Below, piece by piece: positions 1 through 5,455 of a DNA stretch of 6,368 nt (positions are counted from its first letter, which is position 1; each line of letters begins with the position of its first letter). The stretch lies in assembly GCA_017391185.1 (NCBI GenBank), contig JAFOZN010000101.1, positions 1 through 6,368 of the forward strand, read 5' to 3'. The stretch comes from Alistipes sp. Lineage in GTDB: Bacteria > Bacteroidota > Bacteroidia > Bacteroidales > Rikenellaceae. A program made the position numbers and the translations under genes. Under the pieces are notes generated by a model that worked only from the letters and a program-made list of their open reading frames with translations, made no database searches and was not told where the DNA came from.

Positions 1-49
1 AAAAGTTAAAATAAAATTATTATGGGCAGTTTCGAAAAAGACTTTTTGA

Positions 50-772
50 CTATACGAACTGATTTGGCTTAGAGATATGGTCTATCGTATTTTGCTCGCC
101 ATTAGGCAATTCGTAATATACCTTGACAAAAGCCACATCGCGCAAGAAATCGACATGACCGACCTCTACCTTATTGACCTTATGGCCAAGACGCTGCTCC
201 AAATCGGCAATCATCTCCTCTCTGTGCTCAGGGCCGATGAGGTTGATCTTCTCATAAATCACCAACTTAGCCGAAGTGTGCTTGAGGAAGAGTGCGCCCT
301 CCATAGCCCATATCAACAAGATAACCAAGGCATTCGATACGATCAACTCTACGTAGCTGATATTCAGAGCCAGACCATTGATAACCGATACTGCGATGAT
401 GATAAACAGATATGTCATCTCTCTAATTGGCACCGTCTCTGTTCGGTAGCGTATCACACCGAAGATGGCGAAGAGTCCCAGCGTCAGACCGATCTGCAGG
501 TTGACATTCTCCATCAAAAAGATCAGCAAAAACATTGCCGAACCAAAGAGCATATAGGTCAGCACATAATCCTTACGCTGACTCTTGCGGTAGTAGCAGT
601 AGCGTACTATAATCCATGAAACCAAGAGGTTGAAGGCAAAGCGCATGAGCAGGTGTAGCAAGCTCTGCGTGTCGCACAAAGGCACGCCCAAAAAACTGAT
701 CTGGTTGGTTATTTCGTAACCAAACTCTTCGGCAATCGAAGGATCAAACTCCAAAAAATCTTCTTGAAACAT
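50..772 (-). CDS. DUF4956 family multi-pass inner-membrane protein
   Basis: A 240-aa membrane protein of the DUF4956 type, whose biochemical role I do not know to be established. Hydrophobic segments lie at about residues 38-58, 69-87, 91-107, 118-136 and 141-162, giving five predicted helices. A soluble tail of about 78 residues (163-240) follows, with a mixed alpha/beta look (an EHREEMIADLEQRLGHKVNKV helix-turn region). The loop FGVIRYRTE (104-112), followed by a REMTYLF stretch at helix 4, is the family's characteristic conserved block. The ATG at 770-772 is only 3 bp after the stop of the VTC-domain gene, so the two are almost certainly translated from one mRNA. DUF4956 genes are commonly found beside VTC-domain genes in bacteria, which suggests a shared pathway. 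I infer that it anchors or partners the polymerase domain, or forms a path for the polymer through the membrane. No terminator is evident in bases 1-49 after its stop, where no gene is seen. Confidence 0.9.
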   Translation of the reverse strand: MFQEDFLEFDPSIAEEFGYEITNQISFLGVPLCDTQSLLHLLMRFAFNLLVSWIIVRYCYYRKSQRKDYVLTYMLFGSAMFLLIFLMENVNLQIGLTLGLFAIFGVIRYRTETVPIREMTYLFIIIAVSVINGLALNISYVELIVSNALVILLIWAMEGALFLKHTSAKLVIYEKINLIGPEHREEMIADLEQRLGHKVNKVEVGHVDFLRDVAFVKVYYELPNGEQNTIDHISKPNQFV

Positions 773-775
773 CGT

Positions 776-1570
776 TTATAAATTTTGTTGTGTGTTAATA
801 ATCTTCTTTATCATACGTATCTTACGCTTAAAGCGGTTGGCCTTGACCGTAGGGTTGGAGAGTGCCGTACCCAAGCAGTATTTACTGATCTTAAACTTCT
901 GCACTCTCAGATCGAGCAGAATCTGCTTCATAGGCGAGTAGCAGAGTCCATCTTGCTTGAGCTCCACGATGACCAGATCCTCTATACCCGTAGGCTCTCC
1001 GTGTTCTGCACGGATGTTAGTAAAACGCAGATTCAGGTCTATGGTCAATCGCTCGGTGTGGGCATGATTTACCAGCGTGATACGTTCAAATTCGGTGGTT
1101 AGCGCAGGCGAAAGACGCTCTACGGCGTAGTTGGCACGCTCGCCGAGGAATGCTTTTGCCTCCTCATGTGCCGTTACGGTGTAGAAATTCTCCTGCGGGA
1201 TTTTGATACGCTTCTTCTTGGTGCGACCACGGTTGGTCTTGTTCTTCACCTCGATGAAGGTAATGCCAGACTCTACATAGGTACGCGTACGCACCTTCTG
1301 GCGGGTGAGCTTCTGATTGTGATGCACCACATACATCTCCAGATCCTCGGTATCGTAATAGAGGGTGGAGTATCGGCATGCACGCACATCACCTATGATC
1401 TGCACCGAGTAGTCATTGACGGCGCGGCGCAGAAGCTCCATGCAGGTGCCAAAACTCATCACATATTTGGTATCGACACGATTCATCAACTTAATGGATG
1501 ACATCTCATCGAGGGTGATGGTCGGCATCTGCTGCCATACGGGGAGAGTATTTAGTTGCTCATAGGTCAT
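776..1570 (-). CDS. VTC-domain (polyphosphate polymerase-like) protein
   Basis: A 264-aa soluble protein with the VTC domain, a member of the triphosphate-tunnel (CYTH-like) fold that in yeast Vtc4 makes polyphosphate from ATP. Residues that appear to match the Vtc4 tunnel are present in order: K35 in RVDTKY, R94 and R96 in VRTRTY, K109 and K111 in FIEVKNK with the basic run 116-121, R163 in FERITL, R174 in ERLTIDL, the acidic metal ligand candidate E203 in IVELK, and K230 in ISKY. YYDTEDLEMY (71-80) is also typical. There is no signal peptide or membrane helix, so the domain is cytosolic and would depend on the DUF4956 protein encoded 3 bp downstream for membrane contact. The C-terminal 20 residues are strongly basic. 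The gene starts 69 bp after the stop of the secreted repeat protein and no convincing promoter lies in the gap, so it is probably co-transcribed. Polyphosphate synthesis is inferred from the fold and residues. Some relatives may make or bind other anionic polymers or triphosphates. Confidence 0.92.
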   Translation of the reverse strand: MTYEQLNTLPVWQQMPTITLDEMSSIKLMNRVDTKYVMSFGTCMELLRRAVNDYSVQIIGDVRACRYSTLYYDTEDLEMYVVHHNQKLTRQKVRTRTYVESGITFIEVKNKTNRGRTKKKRIKIPQENFYTVTAHEEAKAFLGERANYAVERLSPALTTEFERITLVNHAHTERLTIDLNLRFTNIRAEHGEPTGIEDLVIVELKQDGLCYSPMKQILLDLRVQKFKISKYCLGTALSNPTVKANRFKRKIRMIKKIINTQQNL

Positions 1571-1581
1571 TTTCCGATAGG

Positions 1582-1603
1582 CTTTAGGGTTTATGCTCTA
1601 AAG
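1582..1603 (-). other. Small stem-loop in the VTC gene leader
   Basis: The arms CTTTAG (1598-1603 read on the minus strand) and CTAAAG (1582-1587) can pair over 6 bp, ending 11 bases before the VTC start codon. No U-tract follows, so it is not an intrinsic terminator. It could affect translation of the VTC gene. A stem this short may also be chance, and the interest lies in the similar CTTTAG hairpin in the leader of the first gene of the unit. Confidence 0.3.
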
Positions 1604-1639
1604 TTAGGGGATGGGAATGAAATCGTGACTTAAGCCTCA

Positions 1640-2068
1640 TCAAGGATTCTCGTCAAAGACATACTCGAAGATCTTGATCGAGTAGAGCTTACCGTTGGGC
1701 AGATAGTTATACTGCTTATGTTTGGTACCATCATCGTTGTACTCATACTTGCGGATTCGCTCAGGCTTGTTGCGGTCGTTGTAGATCACCTCCTTGATGA
1801 CCATATCTGTCACAGGATCATACTCACAAGTCTCACGCCTAATCTGGCCGAATTGGTTATACTCGATCTCCTCGATCTTACGTCCCTTCTCGTCATATAC
1901 TGTAATGTGGTCCAACCAACGGCTCTTCTTGCTGGCATCGGTGTTCCACTCCTTGACGGTGAGGTTCTTACGCTTGGCGCGTTTGGCCAATGTTTCGGGG
2001 CTGATTGCTTGTGCCATAAGGCCTTGAGCGAAGAAAATAGCTGCAACTACAAGCAGTAGTTTTTTCAT
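1640..2068 (-). CDS. Secreted YD/MORN-like beta-hairpin repeat protein
   Basis: A 142-aa protein I cannot assign to a named family. Residues 1-20 form a clear signal peptide (MKKLLLVVAAIFFAQGLMA, with cleavage expected before QA), so it is exported to the periplasm or beyond. It has no lipobox cysteine. From about residue 53 to 139 it consists of degenerate repeats of about 12-15 residues with aromatic-Asp/Asn turns and Gly: VYDEKGRK, EYNQFGQI, EYDPVTDM, IYNDRNKP, EYNDDGTK and NYLPNGKL. These alternate with charged beta strands, the pattern of YD (RHS-like) or MORN-like repeats, and suggest a small elongated beta-sheet. The mature N-terminus (21-50) is rich in Lys and Arg. It is the first gene after the promoter at about 2145-2175 and precedes the VTC/DUF4956 pair, so it may be their envelope partner, though the 69-bp gap makes this less certain. 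The start gives a perfect signal peptide and lies about 70 bases from the predicted transcription start. Confidence 0.82.
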   Translation of the reverse strand: MKKLLLVVAAIFFAQGLMAQAISPETLAKRAKRKNLTVKEWNTDASKKSRWLDHITVYDEKGRKIEEIEYNQFGQIRRETCEYDPVTDMVIKEVIYNDRNKPERIRKYEYNDDGTKHKQYNYLPNGKLYSIKIFEYVFDENP

Positions 2069-2110
2069 AATGAATAGTTTTAAGTTTGTTTAGGTTTTAT
2101 GCGTTTTCAT

Positions 2111-2135
2111 CTTTAGGCCTCTGTTTTGCCTAAAG
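2111..2135 (-). other. Perfect 8-bp stem-loop at the 5' end of the mRNA leader
   Basis: CTTTAGGC and GCCTAAAG are exact inverted repeats of 8 bp around a 9-base loop. On the minus strand the stem begins about 10 bases after the -7 element of the promoter at 2145-2152, so it would form the extreme 5' end of the transcript. Possible roles are protection of the 5' end from decay or a protein-binding operator. There is no U-tract and it sits before the gene, so it is not a terminator. Confidence 0.5.
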
Positions 2136-2144
2136 TGTGTCTTA

Positions 2145-2175
2145 CAAAAATAACATTTGTAATTTAAAATACAAA
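2145..2175 (-). promoter_or_regulatory. Bacteroidota-type promoter of the repeat protein/VTC/DUF4956 unit
   Basis: Read on the minus strand, TTTG (2172-2175) is followed after 19 bp by TATTTTTG (2145-2152). This matches the Bacteroidota sigma-ABfr consensus TTTG-N19-21-TAnnTTTG. Transcription would start at about 2138, giving a leader of about 70 bases before the ATG at 2068. It lies downstream of the OMP gene's terminator, so this unit is separated from the OMP gene. Confidence 0.7.
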
Positions 2176-2240
2176 ATATTGGTGCAGATTTTTGCAGGCG
2201 AACCTTGGGGTTTATGGTTGTTGAAAAAAAGGAGAAATAC

Positions 2241-2276
2241 AAAAGGGTGCCAACAAAATTTTGTCAGCACCCTCTC
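2241..2276 (-). terminator. Intrinsic terminator of the OMP gene
   Basis: A 14-bp/14-bp inverted repeat (2245-2258 with 2259-2272) lies 41 bases after the OMP stop codon. On the minus strand it pairs completely if two G-U pairs are allowed, whereas on the plus strand those positions are mismatches, so its direction is minus. The outer stem is GGGTGC/GCACCC and the inner part AAAATTTT forms the tip. A U-rich tail (TTTTGTATTT) follows. The core GGTGCTGAC recurs in the terminator after tpiA. Confidence 0.85.
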
Positions 2277-2313
2277 TTTTCAACCTTATTATTCTTCTAT
2301 GAGAAGACGAAAA

Positions 2314-2976
2314 TTATAGAATAGGAATAGCGAGTCCTATCTGAATCACATGGGCATATTGGTTAAACGTAACGCCCTGAGGATTAACCGTATGATCACC
2401 GTTTAGGTGTGGCTGCACACCACGCACATTGAGCTGATAGCCGACAAAGAAGTCGGTGCGCACACTCTTCTTAACCAAAAGGCGCATACCACCTCCTGCT
2501 CCGACCATATAACCCACAGGCTTGCTCTTGTCGGTGAAGTAGAACTGAGGACCTCCATCCAAGTAGTTGAAAAAACGTGTGCGTTTCTGTTTAATAGCAG
2601 GGCCATAGTAATACTTCAACGAAGCGTAGAGTGGCACAGCATTGGTACCAGCCTGAATCAGCACTCCAGACTCGATTCCCGCATGGAAATTCTCCGTAAC
2701 ACGGAAACCTCCACCCAAGAGTACGCTCACTCCGTCAAACTGCATATTCTCATCATAGGCCACATCATAGCCGTGATCCTTATACTTGATATGGTTTTGG
2801 AAACCCAAACCCATGTTGAAACTTCCACCCAACGTGAGATATACCTTACGCTTAGGCTCCATCTCGTAATCACGTACCTCCTTGGTCTTCTTAAACTTTG
2901 GAACATAGTATTTCTGAGCCGAAGCCGTAGCAACGCCCAAAGATACCATAACCAACAACAGCAATAATTTTTTCAT
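2314..2976 (-). CDS. Outer-membrane beta-barrel protein (porin-like, small)
   Basis: A 220-aa protein with a signal peptide (MKKLLLLLVMVSLGVATASA, cleavage before QKYYVPK). The mature part begins with a basic stretch of about 25 residues (21-45), followed by alternating amphipathic beta strands: KVYLTLGGSFNMGLGF (44-59), VSVLLGGGFRVTENFHAGIE (83-102), PLYASLKYYYG (115-125), PQFYFTD (143-149), GYMVGAGGGMRLLV (155-168), DFFVGYQLNVRG (175-186) and HVIQIGLAIPIL (209-220). The C-terminal strand is hydrophobic and ends without a tail, as expected for insertion into the outer membrane. Size and strand count fit a barrel of about eight strands of the general OMP_b-brl type. No ligand or enzyme motif is visible, so function is unknown. 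It has its own -7 element just after galE and a strong terminator behind it, so it is probably a single-gene unit, possibly with read-through from galE because no terminator is seen between them. Confidence 0.88.
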   Translation of the reverse strand: MKKLLLLLVMVSLGVATASAQKYYVPKFKKTKEVRDYEMEPKRKVYLTLGGSFNMGLGFQNHIKYKDHGYDVAYDENMQFDGVSVLLGGGFRVTENFHAGIESGVLIQAGTNAVPLYASLKYYYGPAIKQKRTRFFNYLDGGPQFYFTDKSKPVGYMVGAGGGMRLLVKKSVRTDFFVGYQLNVRGVQPHLNGDHTVNPQGVTFNQYAHVIQIGLAIPIL

Positions 2977-3029
2977 CTACAAAATTTATTTAGCCTTACC
3001 TTGCCCTCCCCAATCAAAAACTTCGGGCG

Positions 3030-3052
3030 CAAAGATAACGCTCAAAACGCTC
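3030..3052 (-). promoter_or_regulatory. Promoter -7 element of the OMP gene with tandem GAGCGTT repeat
   Basis: TATCTTTG (3030-3037, minus strand) is a perfect TAnnTTTG element, identical to that of galE. It lies about 54 bases before the OMP start codon. No TTTG is found at the usual upstream spacing, where the sequence is A/T-rich and already inside or touching the galE stop. Directly upstream of the -7 box GAGCGTT occurs twice (3046-3052 and 3037-3043), 9 bp apart, where a weak -33 might be compensated by a bound activator. That activator role is inference. Confidence 0.5.
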
Positions 3053-3055
3053 TAT

Positions 3056-4081
3056 TTATTTTATTCCGCGTACATTTTTCTCCCACGCCCAAGCCGAACG
3101 CAGTGTATCATCCAACGAACGCTCAGCCTTCCAGCCCAACTCCTCGTTGGCGAGTGTAGTATCAGCCCAGATAGCTACCACATCACCCGGACGGCGTGGA
3201 GCGATCTTATAGTTGAGCTTAAGCTCGTTTACCTTCTCGAATGAGTTTACCAACTCCAATACCGATACACCGTTACCTGTACCTACGTTGAAGATCTCAT
3301 ACTTGGTCTTGTTCTTATCCTCGATCATGCGAGTGATAGCCACTACGTGAGCCTTAGCCAAATCCACTACATCGATATAGTCGCGCAAGCATGATCCGTC
3401 TGGAGTGTCATAGTCATCACCAAATACGCTCAAGCACTCTCTTACACCAGCAGCAGTCTGAGTGATAAATGGCACCAAGTTCTGAGGTACACCACGTGGC
3501 AACTCGCCGATAAGAGCCGATGGGTGAGCGCCGATAGGGTTGAAGTAGCGCAAAGCGATACCCTTCAAACCATCGTAAGCATTCACCGAGTCACGCAAGA
3601 TATCCTCGCACATCTGCTTGGTATTACCATAAGCCGATGTGGCTGGCTTGCGAGGTGTAAGCTCCGTAACAGGCAACTCGTCTGCCTCGCCATATACGGT
3701 AGCAGAAGAAGAGAATACGATATTAGGACGGTTGAACTCACGCATGAGGTTCACTACGTTCATAAACGATACCAAGTTGTTGCCGTAATACTTCATAGGG
3801 TCTGTAACAGACTCACCCACAGCCTTATATGCTGCAAAGTGGATTACAGAGTTGAAGTTATACTGCTCGAAAACCTTACGGAAGGCAGCCTCGTCACAGC
3901 AATCTACATTCACAAAAGGAACATCCACACCTGTGATCTTACGAACACCCTCCACGCCACTCATATCTGAGTTAGAAAGGTTGTCGGCAACGACAACATC
4001 ATAACCTGCGTTGATTAGCTCAACGGCGGTGTGAGAACCGATATAACCGGCACCACCCGATACCAATACCATCTCTTTCAT
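3056..4081 (-). CDS. galE: UDP-glucose 4-epimerase (GalE)
   Basis: GalE interconverts UDP-glucose and UDP-galactose in the cytosol (Leloir pathway and supply of galactose for surface polysaccharides). It is an extended short-chain dehydrogenase/reductase with tightly bound NAD. The 341-aa length is normal. Visible motifs are the NAD-binding GGAGYIG (9-15), HFAAYKAVGES (81-91), FSSSATVYG with catalytic-site Ser (123-131), the catalytic pair Y151 and K155 in YGNTK, LRYFNPIGAHPSALIGE (177-193), and RRPGD (296-300) before the C-terminal AIWAD. The equivalent of E. coli Tyr299 is Ile304, which may widen the substrate site to UDP-GlcNAc. An upstream in-frame ATG at 4135 would add 18 residues, but it lies inside the promoter. 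The chosen ATG at 4079-4081 puts the Rossmann fold at the very N-terminus, and a second ATG three codons later is also possible. It has its own promoter, and no terminator is visible after the stop. Confidence 0.96.
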   Translation of the reverse strand: MKEMVLVSGGAGYIGSHTAVELINAGYDVVVADNLSNSDMSGVEGVRKITGVDVPFVNVDCCDEAAFRKVFEQYNFNSVIHFAAYKAVGESVTDPMKYYGNNLVSFMNVVNLMREFNRPNIVFSSSATVYGEADELPVTELTPRKPATSAYGNTKQMCEDILRDSVNAYDGLKGIALRYFNPIGAHPSALIGELPRGVPQNLVPFITQTAAGVRECLSVFGDDYDTPDGSCLRDYIDVVDLAKAHVVAITRMIEDKNKTKYEIFNVGTGNGVSVLELVNSFEKVNELKLNYKIAPRRPGDVVAIWADTTLANEELGWKAERSLDDTLRSAWAWEKNVRGIK

Positions 4082-4104
4082 ATTCTTAGTTTTATTAGAT
4101 TTTG

Positions 4105-4136
4105 CAAAGATACATATTAATAATTCAAAATTCAAA
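4105..4136 (-). promoter_or_regulatory. galE promoter (TTTG-N20-TATCTTTG)
   Basis: On the minus strand TTTG (4133-4136) is followed after exactly 20 bp by TATCTTTG (4105-4112), a full match to the Bacteroidota consensus. The expected transcription start is near 4098, leaving a short A-rich leader of under 20 bases before the galE ATG at 4081. This rules out the in-frame ATG at 4135 as the start. Confidence 0.8.
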
Positions 4137-4162
4137 ATTACGCCGAGTGAATCGTTGTTTCT

Positions 4163-4184
4163 CCCTCATGGCTCGGTATGAGGG
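4163..4184 (-). other. Stem-loop downstream of the PHP phosphoesterase gene
   Basis: CCCTCAT (4163-4169) and ATGAGGG (4178-4184) are exact inverted repeats of 7 bp around an 8-base loop, about 50 bases past the phosphoesterase stop. No T-run follows in either direction, so it is at best a weak or factor-assisted terminator or an mRNA 3'-end barrier. A second pairing (CCGAG at 4143-4147 with CTCGG at 4172-4176) competes with it. Confidence 0.35.
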
Positions 4185-4201
4185 TACAAACACTCTCTGC
4201 T

Positions 4202-4230
4202 CTTTCAACTTTCATCTCTCCTCTTTCATC
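4202..4230. repeat. Pyrimidine-rich CTTTCAWC direct repeats
   Basis: CTTTCAAC (4202-4209), CTTTCATC (4209-4216) and CTTTCATC (4223-4230) lie in a C/T-rich tract just after the phosphoesterase stop codon. On the transcript this is a purine-rich 3' untranslated segment of GATGAAAG units. The tract is short and could be simple low-complexity sequence. Confidence 0.4.
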
Positions 4231-4235
4231 TTGAA

Positions 4236-5393
4236 TTAAAACTTAAGTTTTATCTCTGGATTCTTCTCTCCCTCTACCCACATATTCAGTACGGTGAATC
4301 TCAACTCGCCCGCCTTATTAACTGTCACCTTGCGAGTTGTGAAGGCTGGGAACTCGACCATATTACCCTTGCCAAAACGTAGATAGTAGTCAAACGAAGT
4401 GTTGTTTGTCATCCACATAGTAGTTGTGCCGTTGGCGTTTTTGCTCAGGATCTCAAACTTTACAGATGCTACGAAAAAGTCCTTCAACAACTGCTCGTCA
4501 CCAGCCAGAGCGCCAAACGAATAGGCTATGCTGCGGCGAGCCTTCAAAGCCTCTTTCAACGACTTGAGCGACTTGTCGGGAGCCAAAATCAACGTCATAT
4601 TACGCAAGTGGCCACCCGCAGCGTAGCTCAATGCAGTGGAGTTGTGGATGTCGGTGTTGGAAGAGATAAAGAGTCCCAACTCCTTGGCACGTGTGGCAAC
4701 CTTTGGATAGAACTCTGAGCCATTCATAACCTCCACACCGTCAATAAGTTTCTCACCATATACCTTCTTCTCAAACTCAGGCATATCCAACGATTTGCGT
4801 CTCCAACCTGGATGGTTGTGCATGATCAAAGCTCCCTGCTTGCGGGCATTTTTGATAGACTCCATAGGGTCCTCGGCATGGATGGTATTGTTGTCCGATG
4901 TGAAGAGCGCATTGTAGTGGCCGATGGTCTCTGGCGTACGAGTGATCTCCACTCCAGGGATAATTGTGATGCCATAGGCCACAGCCTCCTTCTTCGAGAG
5001 CTCGACTGGCAGATTCAGATCGCTCACTACGCCCTTATGCTCCTGCTTGGTCTTATCCGAGATCTCTGCACGCAGGAATTGCATATATGGCTTCTCCATA
5101 GAGCGGTACTCGATATGCTCCGTCACGGCCATTACATCCAAACCATCTAACCACGCCTCGCGGACGCGATATTTTGGGGTGCAGTCGCCATCCGAAAATA
5201 TAGAATGAGTGTGCAAATCAGCCTTATAGACATTGTAGCCATTGACCTTAGGGAGGATGATCTCACGGCGCTGAGGTTCATGGCGCAAGGTGTGGCGTAT
5301 CATATCCACGTTTGTAGCATCCTGATAATAGATTTGGGCAGAGGCAGGCACGCCAAATGCTATGGCAGCCGCCAGAATAAGTAGTTTTTTCAT
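4236..5393 (-). CDS. Secreted PHP-domain phosphoesterase (Sb-PDE-like)
   Basis: A 385-aa protein with a signal peptide (MKKLLILAAAIAFGVPASA, cleavage before QIYYQD), therefore periplasmic or surface-exposed, although most PHP-fold enzymes are cytosolic. The full PHP metal-binding set is visible: DLHTHS (D59, H61, H63) with D68 in FSDGD, TEHIEYR (E92, H93), PGVEITRT (E149), HNHPG (H192, H194) and NTDIH (D248, H250). This predicts a multinuclear metal centre hydrolysing phosphate esters. The overall form, signal peptide plus PHP barrel (about 50-300) plus a beta-rich C-terminal domain (about 305-385, probably Ig-like), resembles proteins named after Sb-PDE, a Sphingobium phosphodiesterase. The natural substrate in this organism is unknown, and phosphodiesters from nucleotides, lipids or teichoic-type polymers are all possible. 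It is flanked by the tpiA terminator upstream and by the galE promoter downstream, so it appears to be a single-gene unit. Confidence 0.92.
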   Translation of the reverse strand: MKKLLILAAAIAFGVPASAQIYYQDATNVDMIRHTLRHEPQRREIILPKVNGYNVYKADLHTHSIFSDGDCTPKYRVREAWLDGLDVMAVTEHIEYRSMEKPYMQFLRAEISDKTKQEHKGVVSDLNLPVELSKKEAVAYGITIIPGVEITRTPETIGHYNALFTSDNNTIHAEDPMESIKNARKQGALIMHNHPGWRRKSLDMPEFEKKVYGEKLIDGVEVMNGSEFYPKVATRAKELGLFISSNTDIHNSTALSYAAGGHLRNMTLILAPDKSLKSLKEALKARRSIAYSFGALAGDEQLLKDFFVASVKFEILSKNANGTTTMWMTNNTSFDYYLRFGKGNMVEFPAFTTRKVTVNKAGELRFTVLNMWVEGEKNPEIKLKF

Positions 5394-5424
5394 GATATTT
5401 TATTGTTTATTGGTTTTGCTCTAA

Positions 5425-5455
5425 CAAATATACGCATATTAATTCAAAATTAAAA
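5425..5455 (-). promoter_or_regulatory. Probable promoter of the PHP phosphoesterase gene
   Basis: TATATTTG (5425-5432, minus strand) matches TAnnTTTG. The -33 position 19 bp upstream reads TTTT (5452-5455) rather than TTTG. The spacer closely resembles the galE promoter spacer, supporting this alignment. The -33 region is the same T-run that ends the tpiA terminator. The leader to the ATG at 5393 would be about 25 bases. Confidence 0.55.

Noticed and set aside
31..49. AAAAAG/CTTTTT inverted repeat after the DUF4956 stop as a terminator
   Set aside because: The stem is A/T-only with a one-base loop and has no stable G-C core, so termination cannot be claimed.
77..619. 180-codon plus-strand open frame opposite the DUF4956 gene
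   Set aside because: It mirrors a real membrane-protein gene with strong family features on the minus strand. Its own translation is His/Gln-rich without any recognisable domain.
2137..2319. 60-codon plus-strand open frame in the largest intergenic gap
   Set aside because: It runs through a minus-strand promoter and terminator and into the 3' end of the OMP gene. No domain or leader supports it.
2407..2967. 186-codon plus-strand open frame opposite the OMP gene
   Set aside because: The minus-strand frame has a signal peptide, beta-barrel pattern, promoter and terminator. The plus-strand frame has none of these.
3524..3970. 148-codon plus-strand open frame inside galE
   Set aside because: It is a shadow of a certain GalE coding sequence, with no plausible domain or promoter.
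4082..4135. 18-residue N-terminal extension of GalE from the ATG at 4135
   Set aside because: The ATG lies in the -33 element of the galE promoter, and the extra residues precede the normal start of the Rossmann fold.
4163..4184. CCCTCAT/ATGAGGG hairpin as an intrinsic terminator of the phosphoesterase gene
   Set aside because: No T-run follows on either strand, so it is listed only as a stem-loop.
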